Source: Neolewinella aquimaris
Lineage (GTDB): Bacteria > Bacteroidota > Bacteroidia > Chitinophagales > Saprospiraceae
Reading direction: 5' to 3'
NCBI RefSeq assembly: GCF_014197245.1
Contig: NZ_JACIFF010000013.1
Coordinates: 1 to 33,810, forward strand
Length of the DNA: 33,810 bases
Shown here: positions 7,921 to 14,854 of the stretch, piece by piece
Numbering within the stretch: the stretch's first letter is position 1
Layout: the number at the start of each line of letters is the position of its first letter
Notes under the pieces: generated by a model
The model's input: the letters and a program-made list of their open reading frames with translations, nothing else
What the model was told of the DNA's origin: nothing
The model's database searches: none
Position numbers and translations under genes: made by a program

Positions 7921-8481
7921 ATGATACACAAGATTGGTGAATATGAAATCAAGCTAACTCTTGAAAATTCATATCATAGAGGTTCACATGATAATGTTAC
8001 TTTATTTGATCACCAGTACATTTTTGGTGAGGGACAACCAACTGTGCAAATTGGCATCGCCATCTACAAAAATGATGTACGACTTCGAGGGGCTTTAATT
8101 GCCGGTACAGAGGGGACTACGTGCATCCACGAAAAATCTCAAGTTGTCAATGAAGATGGGATCGCAATCTGCTGTTCAAATTTGGTTTTCAAACTTTCTT
8201 TACCAAGTCTAAAACTATTATGGGTCACAGAGGCTGATCGCATCACCTGCTTTGAAATATTTGAAATCAACGATGACTATATCATTCATGGGGAAATCAG
8301 CATATCGCGACTAGCTAGTAACGGACAGCTAATCTGGCAGAAGATTGGGAAAGATATCTTCGCGACGATAGATGGAGTTAGTGATGACTTTAAAATTGAA
8401 AATAACATCATATTAGCCACTGACTTTGAAGGCAACAGGTACAGGTTCAATCTAGACGGAGAAGAAATTTTTGTGAAGTAA
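7921..8481 (+). CDS. Unknown protein, first of two near-identical cassette copies
   Basis: A 186-residue soluble protein with no signal peptide or membrane helix. It is rich in strands, with repeating patterns such as LIWQKIGKDIFATIDG and YRFNLDGEEIFVK that recall short beta-propeller-like modules (PQQ/ELP type). Similar hypothetical proteins occur next to polymorphic toxins, so an immunity-like role is conceivable but unproven. The start at ATG 7921 is shared with the second copy at 22054-22614, which differs at only a few residues (H3Y, an N/H in the mid-region, E/Q before ADR, I/M and S/G in EISISRLAS). It is the only gene of cassette 7865-8811. Confidence 0.7.
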   Translation: MIHKIGEYEIKLTLENSYHRGSHDNVTLFDHQYIFGEGQPTVQIGIAIYKNDVRLRGALIAGTEGTTCIHEKSQVVNEDGIAICCSNLVFKLSLPSLKLLWVTEADRITCFEIFEINDDYIIHGEISISRLASNGQLIWQKIGKDIFATIDGVSDDFKIENNIILATDFEGNRYRFNLDGEEIFVK

Positions 8482-8516
8482 ATGCAGACTGGAGTGCATC
8501 GTAAAATTAGTTCGCA

Positions 8517-8530
8517 GGTATAGGTATAGG
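8517..8530. repeat. GGTATA hexanucleotide repeat, two units
   Basis: Two GGTATA units followed by GG lie 35 bases after the stop codon. The second cassette copy has four units at 22650-22673 in otherwise matching sequence, so the tract length is variable. Confidence 0.7.
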
Positions 8531-8684
8531 TGCGGCGTACTGACGCCCTCGGTAGATAAAACGAATTAGATTGCTGTAGCTCCTGCAATATCTGGTGCAG
8601 CTAGTGGGCGAGAGCTGCCTGCACAACTCTAGAAGAGCTACCGCGTAGAAACAGTCGCTATCGCTCCATAAATAAAAGGACGTC

Positions 8685-8817
8685 AGCCAACATTGCGGCC
8701 ACGTCCATGCCGGGGTTGGCGGGTAGGGTAGCGTCTGTTGGCTTCGACCATGTACCTTGAGTTGAACCAAAGATTCTTGGGGTCCTTCCCGGCACGGCGT
8801 GGCCGCCCCCGTTCGGC
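8685..8817 (+). other. attC site
   Basis: R'' AGCCAAC at 8685-8691 and R' GTTCGGC at 8811-8817. The arms GCGGCCACGTCCATGCCGGGG and CCCGGCACGGCGTGGCCGC pair. The extended R'' TCAGCCAAC complements this cassette's start GTTGGCTGA at 7864. Confidence 0.87.
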
Positions 8818-8856
8818 GCAACTACTCCTACAGAACATTAATTCACACAACCACTA

Positions 8857-10161
8857 ATGGGGCTAAATCAAATAGATCCACAAGCTTGCATGAAGAAAAC
8901 TGACAGAAAATCTACCTATACATACTTTTTTGAAATCATAGTTTCAGCCAAAAAGGATGATCTATATTTGGATTCTGCTACTAATCTGGCCAACCTTCTC
9001 TTGTCCAATTCTAAGCTCTGGCCAAAGGGCAAGCTATCAAAAAATGGAAAGGTTATAACCAACAATGTATTATACTGTGAGATCGATGTCATCAAGCCAA
9101 GCAGCGATAATACAGACGAGACTCTCAGATTCTACCTTTCATCAACGTCGACAGAGTTTAAATTTATAGAACCTTATAGGTTAAAACTACTTGAATTTTT
9201 GAATTCACATCAATTTGGCAATCAAATTTTTGTTGTGCAGGATGATGTTTCAGCAGATATAGCAAATCAGTTATACCCGAAAATAAATAGGCTGGAATCA
9301 ATGCTAAGAGGGTATATCATAAAGTTTTTTATGCTAAACTTTGGTGTGAATTGGTGGAATTTGATCGCGGATGATTCAATGCAAAGAAAAGCAACACTTA
9401 GAAAAAATAATGAAAAAGATTTCTCTAAGTTTATTGATAACAAAATTTATTTAATAGACTTTGCAGAGCTAGGAAAAATAGTATACACGCTTTCGGCTGG
9501 TAGCGTGAGTAAATCTGACATCGTGCAGACGATTATGCAGCTTGACGAAACTGATAGTGGTGCCATCTTAAATTTAAAAGAAAGTATAAAAAGTAATTAC
9601 GACAAATACTTTAAGGTGGATTTTAAAGACCGAAAATTTCAAGCAAAATGGGAAGAATTAGAAAAACTTAGACATAAGGTCGCTCATAATAATTTGTTCA
9701 CACAATTTGACCTACATAGGTGTGAAGAGCTGTACAACGATTTATCAAAAATAATTATGGATGCAATAAATAAAATTGACAAAGTATCTTTTACAGACCA
9801 AGAGAAAGATGAGATAATAGAAAATTCAATAATTAATATAAACGAGTACTTAGGTAGTTATTTGAAGCAATGGCAAGAGTTGACAGACATACTCTATACT
9901 TATGATCGAAAAAACTTAAAGAAAGAGCATAGAGGATATTTGAGCATTAAAAGTTTAACAGATCGAATGCTGAAGGAGAGCCTAATATCTGAAGACACTG
10001 CAAGAGCAATTGATGGACTTCGTCAGTTTAGAAATTCAATCGTACACAGTCCTTCTGATGCCGATGTTAGCGAACATATTCAAGAAATGAAAAAAGATTT
10101 ATCAATAGTTATAAATACTATTCAAAAAGCTGTTGCAAAAAGCAAGGAAGAAAATGAATAA
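8857..10161 (+). CDS. Large protein with two HEPN-like motifs (Swt1/DUF4145-type)
   Basis: A 434-residue soluble protein. Residues 142-168 (KINRLESMLRGYIIKFFML...GVNWW) resemble the start of a Swt1-like HEPN domain. This leads to the R-x4-H motif RHKVAH at 272-277. A second R-x4-H motif, RNSIVH at 392-397, lies in a C-terminal all-helical part of DUF4145/HEPN character. R-x4-6-H is the active-site signature of HEPN ribonucleases that cleave tRNA or mRNA in abortive infection and toxin systems. The N-terminal ~130 residues look like a separate strand-rich domain, perhaps a sensor. ATG 8857 is used; ATG 8890 (MKKTDRK) is an alternative. It is the only gene of its cassette, so a one-gene defence protein is the natural guess. 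Confidence 0.7.
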   Translation: MGLNQIDPQACMKKTDRKSTYTYFFEIIVSAKKDDLYLDSATNLANLLLSNSKLWPKGKLSKNGKVITNNVLYCEIDVIKPSSDNTDETLRFYLSSTSTEFKFIEPYRLKLLEFLNSHQFGNQIFVVQDDVSADIANQLYPKINRLESMLRGYIIKFFMLNFGVNWWNLIADDSMQRKATLRKNNEKDFSKFIDNKIYLIDFAELGKIVYTLSAGSVSKSDIVQTIMQLDETDSGAILNLKESIKSNYDKYFKVDFKDRKFQAKWEELEKLRHKVAHNNLFTQFDLHRCEELYNDLSKIIMDAINKIDKVSFTDQEKDEIIENSIININEYLGSYLKQWQELTDILYTYDRKNLKKEHRGYLSIKSLTDRMLKESLISEDTARAIDGLRQFRNSIVHSPSDADVSEHIQEMKKDLSIVINTIQKAVAKSKEENE

Positions 10162-10166
10162 TATGC

Positions 10167-10302
10167 GCCGAACACCGCCTACCACGTACAGCCGCCGGTT
10201 GAGCTTTTAGGTGCTATCCTTGCTTTAGGAGTGGCCGAAACGAAAGTCGCCACCGATGGTGTTTTCTGGTAGAGGCGGCCGTCGGGTAGGCACTCGTTCG
10301 GC
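10167..10302 (+). other. attC site
   Basis: R'' GCCGAAC at 10167-10173 and R' GTTCGGC at 10296-10302. The arms CGCCTACCACGTACAGCCGCC and GGCGGCCGTCGGGTAGGC pair. The extended core TGCGCCGAAC matches the cassette start GTTCGGCGCA at 8811. Confidence 0.85.
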
Positions 10303-10340
10303 GCAATAAGTAGCAACCACCTAGCATTTACAACTACAGA

Positions 10341-11324
10341 ATGAACAGAAAAGTAAAGAGCATACTACTTGTTGTAATAGTCCCGACGCTTTATGCCCTT
10401 GTGCTACGATTGCTATTTGGGGTCGATGGCTGGGATGACCTATTTGAGGTGATGTCGATAACTTTTCTGTTTTTGCTGCCAACTATATTAGGTGCCTTGA
10501 CAGTTTATTTATCACCCTTGGAAAAAGTCAGAAGCCTATCATACAGAATGATTATTCCCTGGGTGCCGTTGCTACTATTTTTAATCCTCACCATAGCAAT
10601 TGCTATTGAGGGATGGGCGTGCTGGTTAATGATTCTGCCGGTCTTTATGTTTACTTCTTCAATGGGAGGACTAATTGGAGGGCACTACAAACTCAAAGGC
10701 AAAAATGAAAAGATTAATATATCGCTGTTAGTCTTCCTTCCCTTCTTGGTAGCACCTATAGAAAGCAATTTAGGAAGGCGCACAGCAGTATTTGAAGTGC
10801 CCACATACATTGATATAAAAGCAGATAGAGATGCCATCTGGGATAACGTAACAAGAGTTACTGAGTTGAAGGAATCAGATGATACAGGTTGGCTAACCGA
10901 ATTTTTAGGGTTTCCCAGGCCCGTAAGTGCCGAACTAAACTACGAGGGAGTTGGTGCATATCGCAAAGCGATATTTACAAATGGATTAGTTTTTCACGAG
11001 ACAGTAACTGAGTACAAAGATAACGAGTTAATGAAATTTACTATCGACGCAAATCCTCAAGAAATTCCGTCTACAACATTAGATGAACACGTGTTGATTG
11101 GTGGCAAATATTTTGATGTGCTCAGTGGTAAATACGAACTCGAAAAGTTAGACGACGAATCATTTAGGTTGCATCTATCAAGCCGGTTCAAGATGACGAC
11201 GACGTTTAATTTCTACGCTGGATGGTGGGGGAAGCTGATTATGAAAGATATTCAAGAGAATATATTGAGGGTAGAAAAAATCAGGGCACAGAATATTTCT
11301 AGAATTGATAAAAGCTCTGAATAA
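10341..11324 (+). CDS. Membrane protein with a C-terminal SRPBCC-like domain
   Basis: A 327-residue protein. The first ~140 residues hold four or five transmembrane helices (about 7-27, 36-57, 71-90, 93-115 and a weaker 127-140). Residues ~150-315 form a soluble domain starting FEVPTYIDIKADRDAIWDNVTRV, the usual opening of SRPBCC/START-like (polyketide cyclase-type) folds: strand, short helix with a tryptophan, then a long antiparallel sheet, ending with a long helix (IMKDIQENILRVEKI). SRPBCC domains bind hydrophobic ligands in a deep pocket. Membrane-anchored versions of this layout occur in Bacteroidota without assigned function. It is the only gene of its cassette. Confidence 0.7.
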   Translation: MNRKVKSILLVVIVPTLYALVLRLLFGVDGWDDLFEVMSITFLFLLPTILGALTVYLSPLEKVRSLSYRMIIPWVPLLLFLILTIAIAIEGWACWLMILPVFMFTSSMGGLIGGHYKLKGKNEKINISLLVFLPFLVAPIESNLGRRTAVFEVPTYIDIKADRDAIWDNVTRVTELKESDDTGWLTEFLGFPRPVSAELNYEGVGAYRKAIFTNGLVFHETVTEYKDNELMKFTIDANPQEIPSTTLDEHVLIGGKYFDVLSGKYELEKLDDESFRLHLSSRFKMTTTFNFYAGWWGKLIMKDIQENILRVEKIRAQNISRIDKSSE

Positions 11325-11344
11325 AGCATAGGAAGAATAAATGC

Positions 11345-11556
11345 GCCGAACATCGCGCCCACGTCAACCGGGGCTGGGGAGGATAGTGCTGGTTTGGTTG
11401 CCTGAAGGCCCGCAGGTTTGTCACGGCGCCAATGGCCCGAAAGCTCCCTGCGGTCGGTTTCGGTCCATGCCGCCGCGCCGCCCCCGCTCGTTGGTAAGGT
11501 TGAGTCGGTTCCTTCGTATTATTGATGCCCCGGTTGCGTGGGCGCCCCCGTTCGGC
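11345..11556 (+). other. attC site (long form)
   Basis: R'' GCCGAAC at 11345-11351 and R' GTTCGGC at 11550-11556. The arms CGCGCCCACGTCAACCGGGGC and GCCCCGGTTGCGTGGGCGC pair around a ~160-base variable loop. Confidence 0.86.
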
Positions 11557-11677
11557 GCAACCGCACCCACTACATTATAGGCGGCCCGTTGTGGGTGTGG
11601 TCGTTCCCGCCTGACATTCTTGGCCTAGTAGAGGAAATCACCCGCATGTCTACAAGAAAAAATAATTCCGTCAGCGC

Positions 11678-11746
11678 AGCTGAGCGAACTGATTTCAACG
11701 GCAGTTTACCCCACTATAAAGCTCCCGCACGGGGTAGGCGTTACAG
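11678..11746. repeat. Shared ~65-bp motif, copy a
   Basis: The core is GATTTCAACGGCAGTTTACC then CCACTATA, followed by GCTCCCGC and a GTAGGCGT-like end. It is repeated at 11849-11913, 19645-19712 and 19803-19873. Confidence 0.7.
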
Positions 11747-11848
11747 GAGTCAGCGAGAATGGGGGCTGGAGTTCACCGGATTGAAGTTGGAACAAGGTGA
11801 AATACCTACTCTAAAGCCATTGATAGCCACAGTAATAGAACTAGGCAT

Positions 11849-11913
11849 CTAAGCGAACCGATTTCAACGGCAGTTTACCCCACTATAGCGCTCCCGCATG
11901 CGATAAGTGTCAC
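11849..11913. repeat. Shared ~65-bp motif, copy b
   Basis: Second copy in the gene-less cassette, 171 bases after copy a. It is nearly identical through TTTCAACGGCAGTTTACCCC and more divergent at the end. Confidence 0.7.
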
Positions 11914-12085
11914 TGTACAATGAAGTCACGAATCGCCGCGGCAGAGATTAAGGATTGAGTCAGGCTACGGGATCTACTGATCAGTAAAGTTGAAGTGACC
12001 AAGAGGAGACAGTAGATTCGACGTCCTTATAGAGCAGCCTGAGAGCTTACAGAAGCTATGTGGCTGAAGCCATAGAAGAATATGC

Positions 12086-12218
12086 GCCGAACATCGCGCC
12101 CACGACAAGCCGGGCCATGCAGTGCTGGAATGCGGGTTAGGCTCCGTTTTTGGACGTTGAGTTAGCCGCATGAAGATTCCTACCTTTCCCCGGCCTGACG
12201 TGGGCGCACTCGTTGGGC
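12086..12218 (+). other. attC site
   Basis: R'' GCCGAAC at 12086-12092 and R' GTTGGGC at 12212-12218. The arms CGCGCCCACGACAAGCCGGG and CCCCGGCCTGACGTGGGCGC pair. Confidence 0.86.
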
Positions 12219-12222
12219 GACA

Positions 12223-12237
12223 GCCGCTTTAGGCGGC
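12223..12237 (+). other. Cassette-leading hairpin (GCCGC-TTTAG-GCGGC)
   Basis: A 5-bp stem with a TTTAG loop begins 10 bases into the cassette, at the position used in other cassettes (for example 104-121). It lies 75 bases ahead of ATG 12312. Confidence 0.5.
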
Positions 12238-12311
12238 CGAAAAAACGGTCCTCCAGTCATGTACTAAGGACACCATGGGCGTTCCATCACCCATTACTCT
12301 TTTACCCAATT

Positions 12312-12740
12312 ATGATAATAGAGGACGAAATTATAAATCTAGTTGAATTCACCAGTGGAGGTAATCTGGACGACCACCAAGATATTTGGCGTTCTTCGCG
12401 AATGAGTGGGGATGACTGGCATGATTTTATCATTGAGTTTGCTCAGAGGTACAATGTCGATATGGATGGTTACAAATGGTACTACCATGTAGATGAAGAG
12501 GGATTATTCAATCCAGGTGGATGGTTATATCCACCGCCCCAGAATCAAGTCAAGCGTATACCGCTCAGTGTCGCCGATCTAGCTCGTATTGCTACAAAAG
12601 CAGTGTGGGACTTGGACTATCCATCAGAAGCGGTAGATTTGAGGAGATGCGACATGATTATTAATCGAACTATATTTTATTTTGTGTTGACTGTAGCAAG
12701 CCTGATTCTCATAGGCAATCTATTAACCACCGCTTCGTAA
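12312..12740 (+). CDS. DUF1493-like protein with a C-terminal membrane helix
   Basis: A 142-residue protein from ATG 12312; the longer reading from TTG 12213 would begin at the attC core and read through the leading hairpin. The N-terminal part, with DDWHDFIIEFAQRYNVDM then YKWYYHVDEEG, fits the DUF1493 pattern of small acidic acyl-carrier-like proteins. The C-terminus (IINRTIFYFVLTVASLILIGNLL) is a single transmembrane helix, suggesting a tail-anchored protein. It shares cassette 12213-13670 with the DUF4262-like gene 35 bases downstream, with no attC between. Function unknown; DUF1493 is assigned by pattern only. Confidence 0.6.
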   Translation: MIIEDEIINLVEFTSGGNLDDHQDIWRSSRMSGDDWHDFIIEFAQRYNVDMDGYKWYYHVDEEGLFNPGGWLYPPPQNQVKRIPLSVADLARIATKAVWDLDYPSEAVDLRRCDMIINRTIFYFVLTVASLILIGNLLTTAS

Positions 12741-12775
12741 GCAGATATTATCTAGATATTCAAGTAAAATTATAT

Positions 12776-13525
12776 ATGGACGATACACACTCTCACCACG
12801 ACCGCCTTGCGAAAGAACGCATCACTTCGGATGTGGAAAAGTATGGTTGGCACGTAGGATGGTTAACCAATTCAAACTATGTGCCTGATCATGCAATGAC
12901 TATCGGACTCTACAAATCATTTGGTCATCCCGAGATAATAATTTTTGGCCTGAAACCTGAGGTCATGCACCCTATGCTTAATGACGTTGGAAATAAAATT
13001 AGGGACGGAGAAGTTTTTAAGCCAGATCGGGATTATAAAGACCTGGTTGACAAACAATCCGTCCGTTTTATAGAGGTAGCAAAAGACTATTATGGCGACT
13101 ATCTTGGATATTGCAACTGGTTCAATGGAAAAACTATAGATTATCCTTGTTTACAGTTAGTCTGGCCAGATATAAGCGGACACTTCCCTTGGGAAGAACA
13201 GTTCGATGAAAGGTGGTATAGAATGCAGCCACTTTTAAACAGGGATCCATGTTTCAAATTTTTAGAGAAGCCAGATTGGTATGTATATACTACTCAATCA
13301 GTGGTAGACGGTAAGGCAGTACTCAGAGTCTATCATAATTTAGATGGAGAGTGGCAGTTTCATCACGGGGAAAATCCCACTGCTAGCGATGGTAGGTTAG
13401 TACCAATCAAATCAATAGTCGATAAGGATTCCACGCTTAATGATCTAATTCATCTTGAGAAAGGGCAATATGCAGAACGAAGGTCAGAGCATGAACCCTG
13501 GGCAGTTTTTATTGATGAGGAGTAG
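12776..13525 (+). CDS. DUF4262-like protein
   Basis: A 249-residue soluble protein. Residues ~23-60 (YGWHVGWL...PDHAMTIGLYKSFGHPEIIIFGL) carry the DUF4262 signature: YGWHV, a proline, T-I-G-L, and GHPE followed by a hydrophobic strand. The middle (DYYGDYLGYCNWFNGKTIDYPCLQLVWPD) also fits that family. After ~155 residues comes a second region (WYVYTTQSVVDGKAVLRVYHNLDGEWQFHHGE), which looks like the small domain found in some immunity-type proteins (DUF2185-like). DUF4262 proteins occur in bacteria without a proven role, sometimes near toxin immunity genes. The gene ends 15 bases before the attC core and is probably co-transcribed with the gene at 12312. Confidence 0.7.
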   Translation: MDDTHSHHDRLAKERITSDVEKYGWHVGWLTNSNYVPDHAMTIGLYKSFGHPEIIIFGLKPEVMHPMLNDVGNKIRDGEVFKPDRDYKDLVDKQSVRFIEVAKDYYGDYLGYCNWFNGKTIDYPCLQLVWPDISGHFPWEEQFDERWYRMQPLLNRDPCFKFLEKPDWYVYTTQSVVDGKAVLRVYHNLDGEWQFHHGENPTASDGRLVPIKSIVDKDSTLNDLIHLEKGQYAERRSEHEPWAVFIDEE

Positions 13526-13540
13526 TAGTAAAAAAAAATC

Positions 13541-13676
13541 GCCCAACATTGCGCCATCGTCAAGCCGGCGGTAAGGCTTTCGGGTGGCGATAAGGCTTTA
13601 TCGGCTAAAAAGGGAAGCTCTTGATCCGTAAAAGTTGGCTGGTGGAAGCCGGCCTGCGGTGGCGCCCCCGTTGGCG
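13541..13676 (+). other. attC site
   Basis: R'' GCCCAAC at 13541-13547 and R' GTTGGCG at 13670-13676. The arms TTGCGCCATCGTCAAGCCGGC and GCCGGCCTGCGGTGGCGC pair. R'' matches this cassette's start at 12212. Confidence 0.87.
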
Positions 13677-14811
13677 GATATGCCATCATACCAGACGACT
13701 CAGCAGTGCCGAAATAAATGAAAGCGGCAACCAAGGAATGACGCTACCGCAAGGGTCAGCATACTCACCCGAATGATGGTCGAGTAGACGACTACTTCAG
13801 TTCTGATTCATTCGGTAGCCGCCTAGAATTAGCGAATGGACGAGAACACTACTGCCCGAGCCTGAACCCGCATCACAGATATTACGCTACCGCACGGACC
13901 ACCACTATCTACCTGGAAGATGGCCGCCGTGCTTACCCCTCCAACGTTGGATTAGCTGGTAGCCGTTGAGAATTATTTATAGGACACGAACGCTGCCGCC
14001 GAGATCCGAGCCTGCAGGACACTTATTACGCTACCGCACGGACCACCACTATCTACCTGGAAGATAGCCGCCGTGCTTGCCCTTTCACCGTAGAATTAGT
14101 TGGTAGCCGTCGAGAATTATTTATAGGACACGAACGCTGCCGCCGAGGTCTAAGCCCGCAGGACACCTATTATGCTACCGCACGGCTCTGGACACTCACC
14201 ATCTTGTGGTCCGCATTGGGCTAGATTCCAGATTGAGTTAACCGGTGGATGGAAGGATCTATTTCTCCCGGATAGGCCAGGATCACAACAAGGAATCGAT
14301 ATCGTCAACTCAAAAAATTACCAGACGCCCCAAGATTTTATCCATCCATCATCAACCATAGATTTAAGCCGGATGGCTGGTGGGTGGCGAGGATGTCCGA
14401 CTGGGTTGCGCTGGCGTCAATCTGCAAAAATTCCCCTTCTCGGGGGTTTTTGCAGATGCCAGCCATCTCCACCCAGCCTCCCGGGTAGTTAGATGATCCT
14501 TAATGCTCGATGATGGCCTCATTTCAGATTAATCCATAGCTACCGCAACGTGGTCGCCCGCCTCACCCACAAGAGGTAGAGTAGCAGGAATTATTATAAA
14601 GAACGACACTGAGGAAGGTGCCTTTCCGGTTACCTTGAGCAATCGACAAGGATTAGGGATTTAATTATAAAAAGCACATCCGCCAACACCGTGCATACGC
14701 CAACCCGGCGAGAGTGGGGGAGGGTTCTGATTGGAGAAGGAATGAGAGGTTGGTGTGTCTCGGTGCTTATAGAGCTGGTCGGTGGTAGCCGGGCTGACGT
14801 CTGCACCCCCG
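13671..14811 (+). repeat. Repeat cassette, copy 3 (1141 bp; decayed gene family)
   Basis: ATG at 13718 (MKAATKE, with K-to-E here) is 47 bases from the start. The frame contains ATGACG in place of the usual TTACGC and then loses phase. Two 144-bp units begin at about 13898 and 14042 (ACCACCACTATCTACC). The second unit has CGTCGAGAA instead of CGTTGAGAA, so it lacks the stop seen in other copies. The hairpin is at 14422-14455. The 3' frame reads GIIIKNDTEEGAFPVTLSNR then QGLGI stop (~14663), a conservative variant of the other copies. Confidence 0.7.
14422..14455. terminator. Conserved hairpin, repeat copy 3
   Basis: CTGCAAAAA/TTTTTGCAG stem with a CCCC/GGGG core and loop bases TTCTC. The flanking arms GCTGGCG and TGCCAGC are retained. 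Confidence 0.5.
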
Positions 14812-14817
14812 TTGGTG
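14681..14817 (+). other. attC site of repeat copy 3
   Basis: R'' CGCCAAC at 14681-14687 and R' GTTGGTG at 14811-14817, contributed by the next cassette. The arms are as in the other repeat cassettes. Confidence 0.85.
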
Positions 14818-14854
14818 GCAATAAATAATTCCTATATTGAGGTAAAATCATAAA

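Larger units (their letters stand above)
11551..12212 (+). other. Gene-less cassette (662 bp)
   Basis: This complete cassette has no convincing gene. Its first bases (TTCGGCGCAACCGCACCCAC) nearly match those of the toxin-antitoxin cassette at 19539. Both also carry two copies of a ~65-bp repeat, here at 11678-11746 and 11849-11913. The cassette may be a relative that lost its genes, or it may work as DNA or RNA. A 69-codon reading from ATG 11646 runs through the first repeat and is not conserved in the related cassette. Confidence 0.6.

Noticed and set aside
11538..11852. A 104-codon ORF (or 69 codons from ATG 11646) in the gene-less cassette
   Set aside because: It starts inside attC, runs through one copy of the shared 65-bp motif, and the related cassette at 19539 does not keep the frame.
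11678..11913. Two short direct repeats that might have been a CRISPR array
   Set aside because: Only two units per cassette, with an irregular period over 150 bases and no spacer structure.
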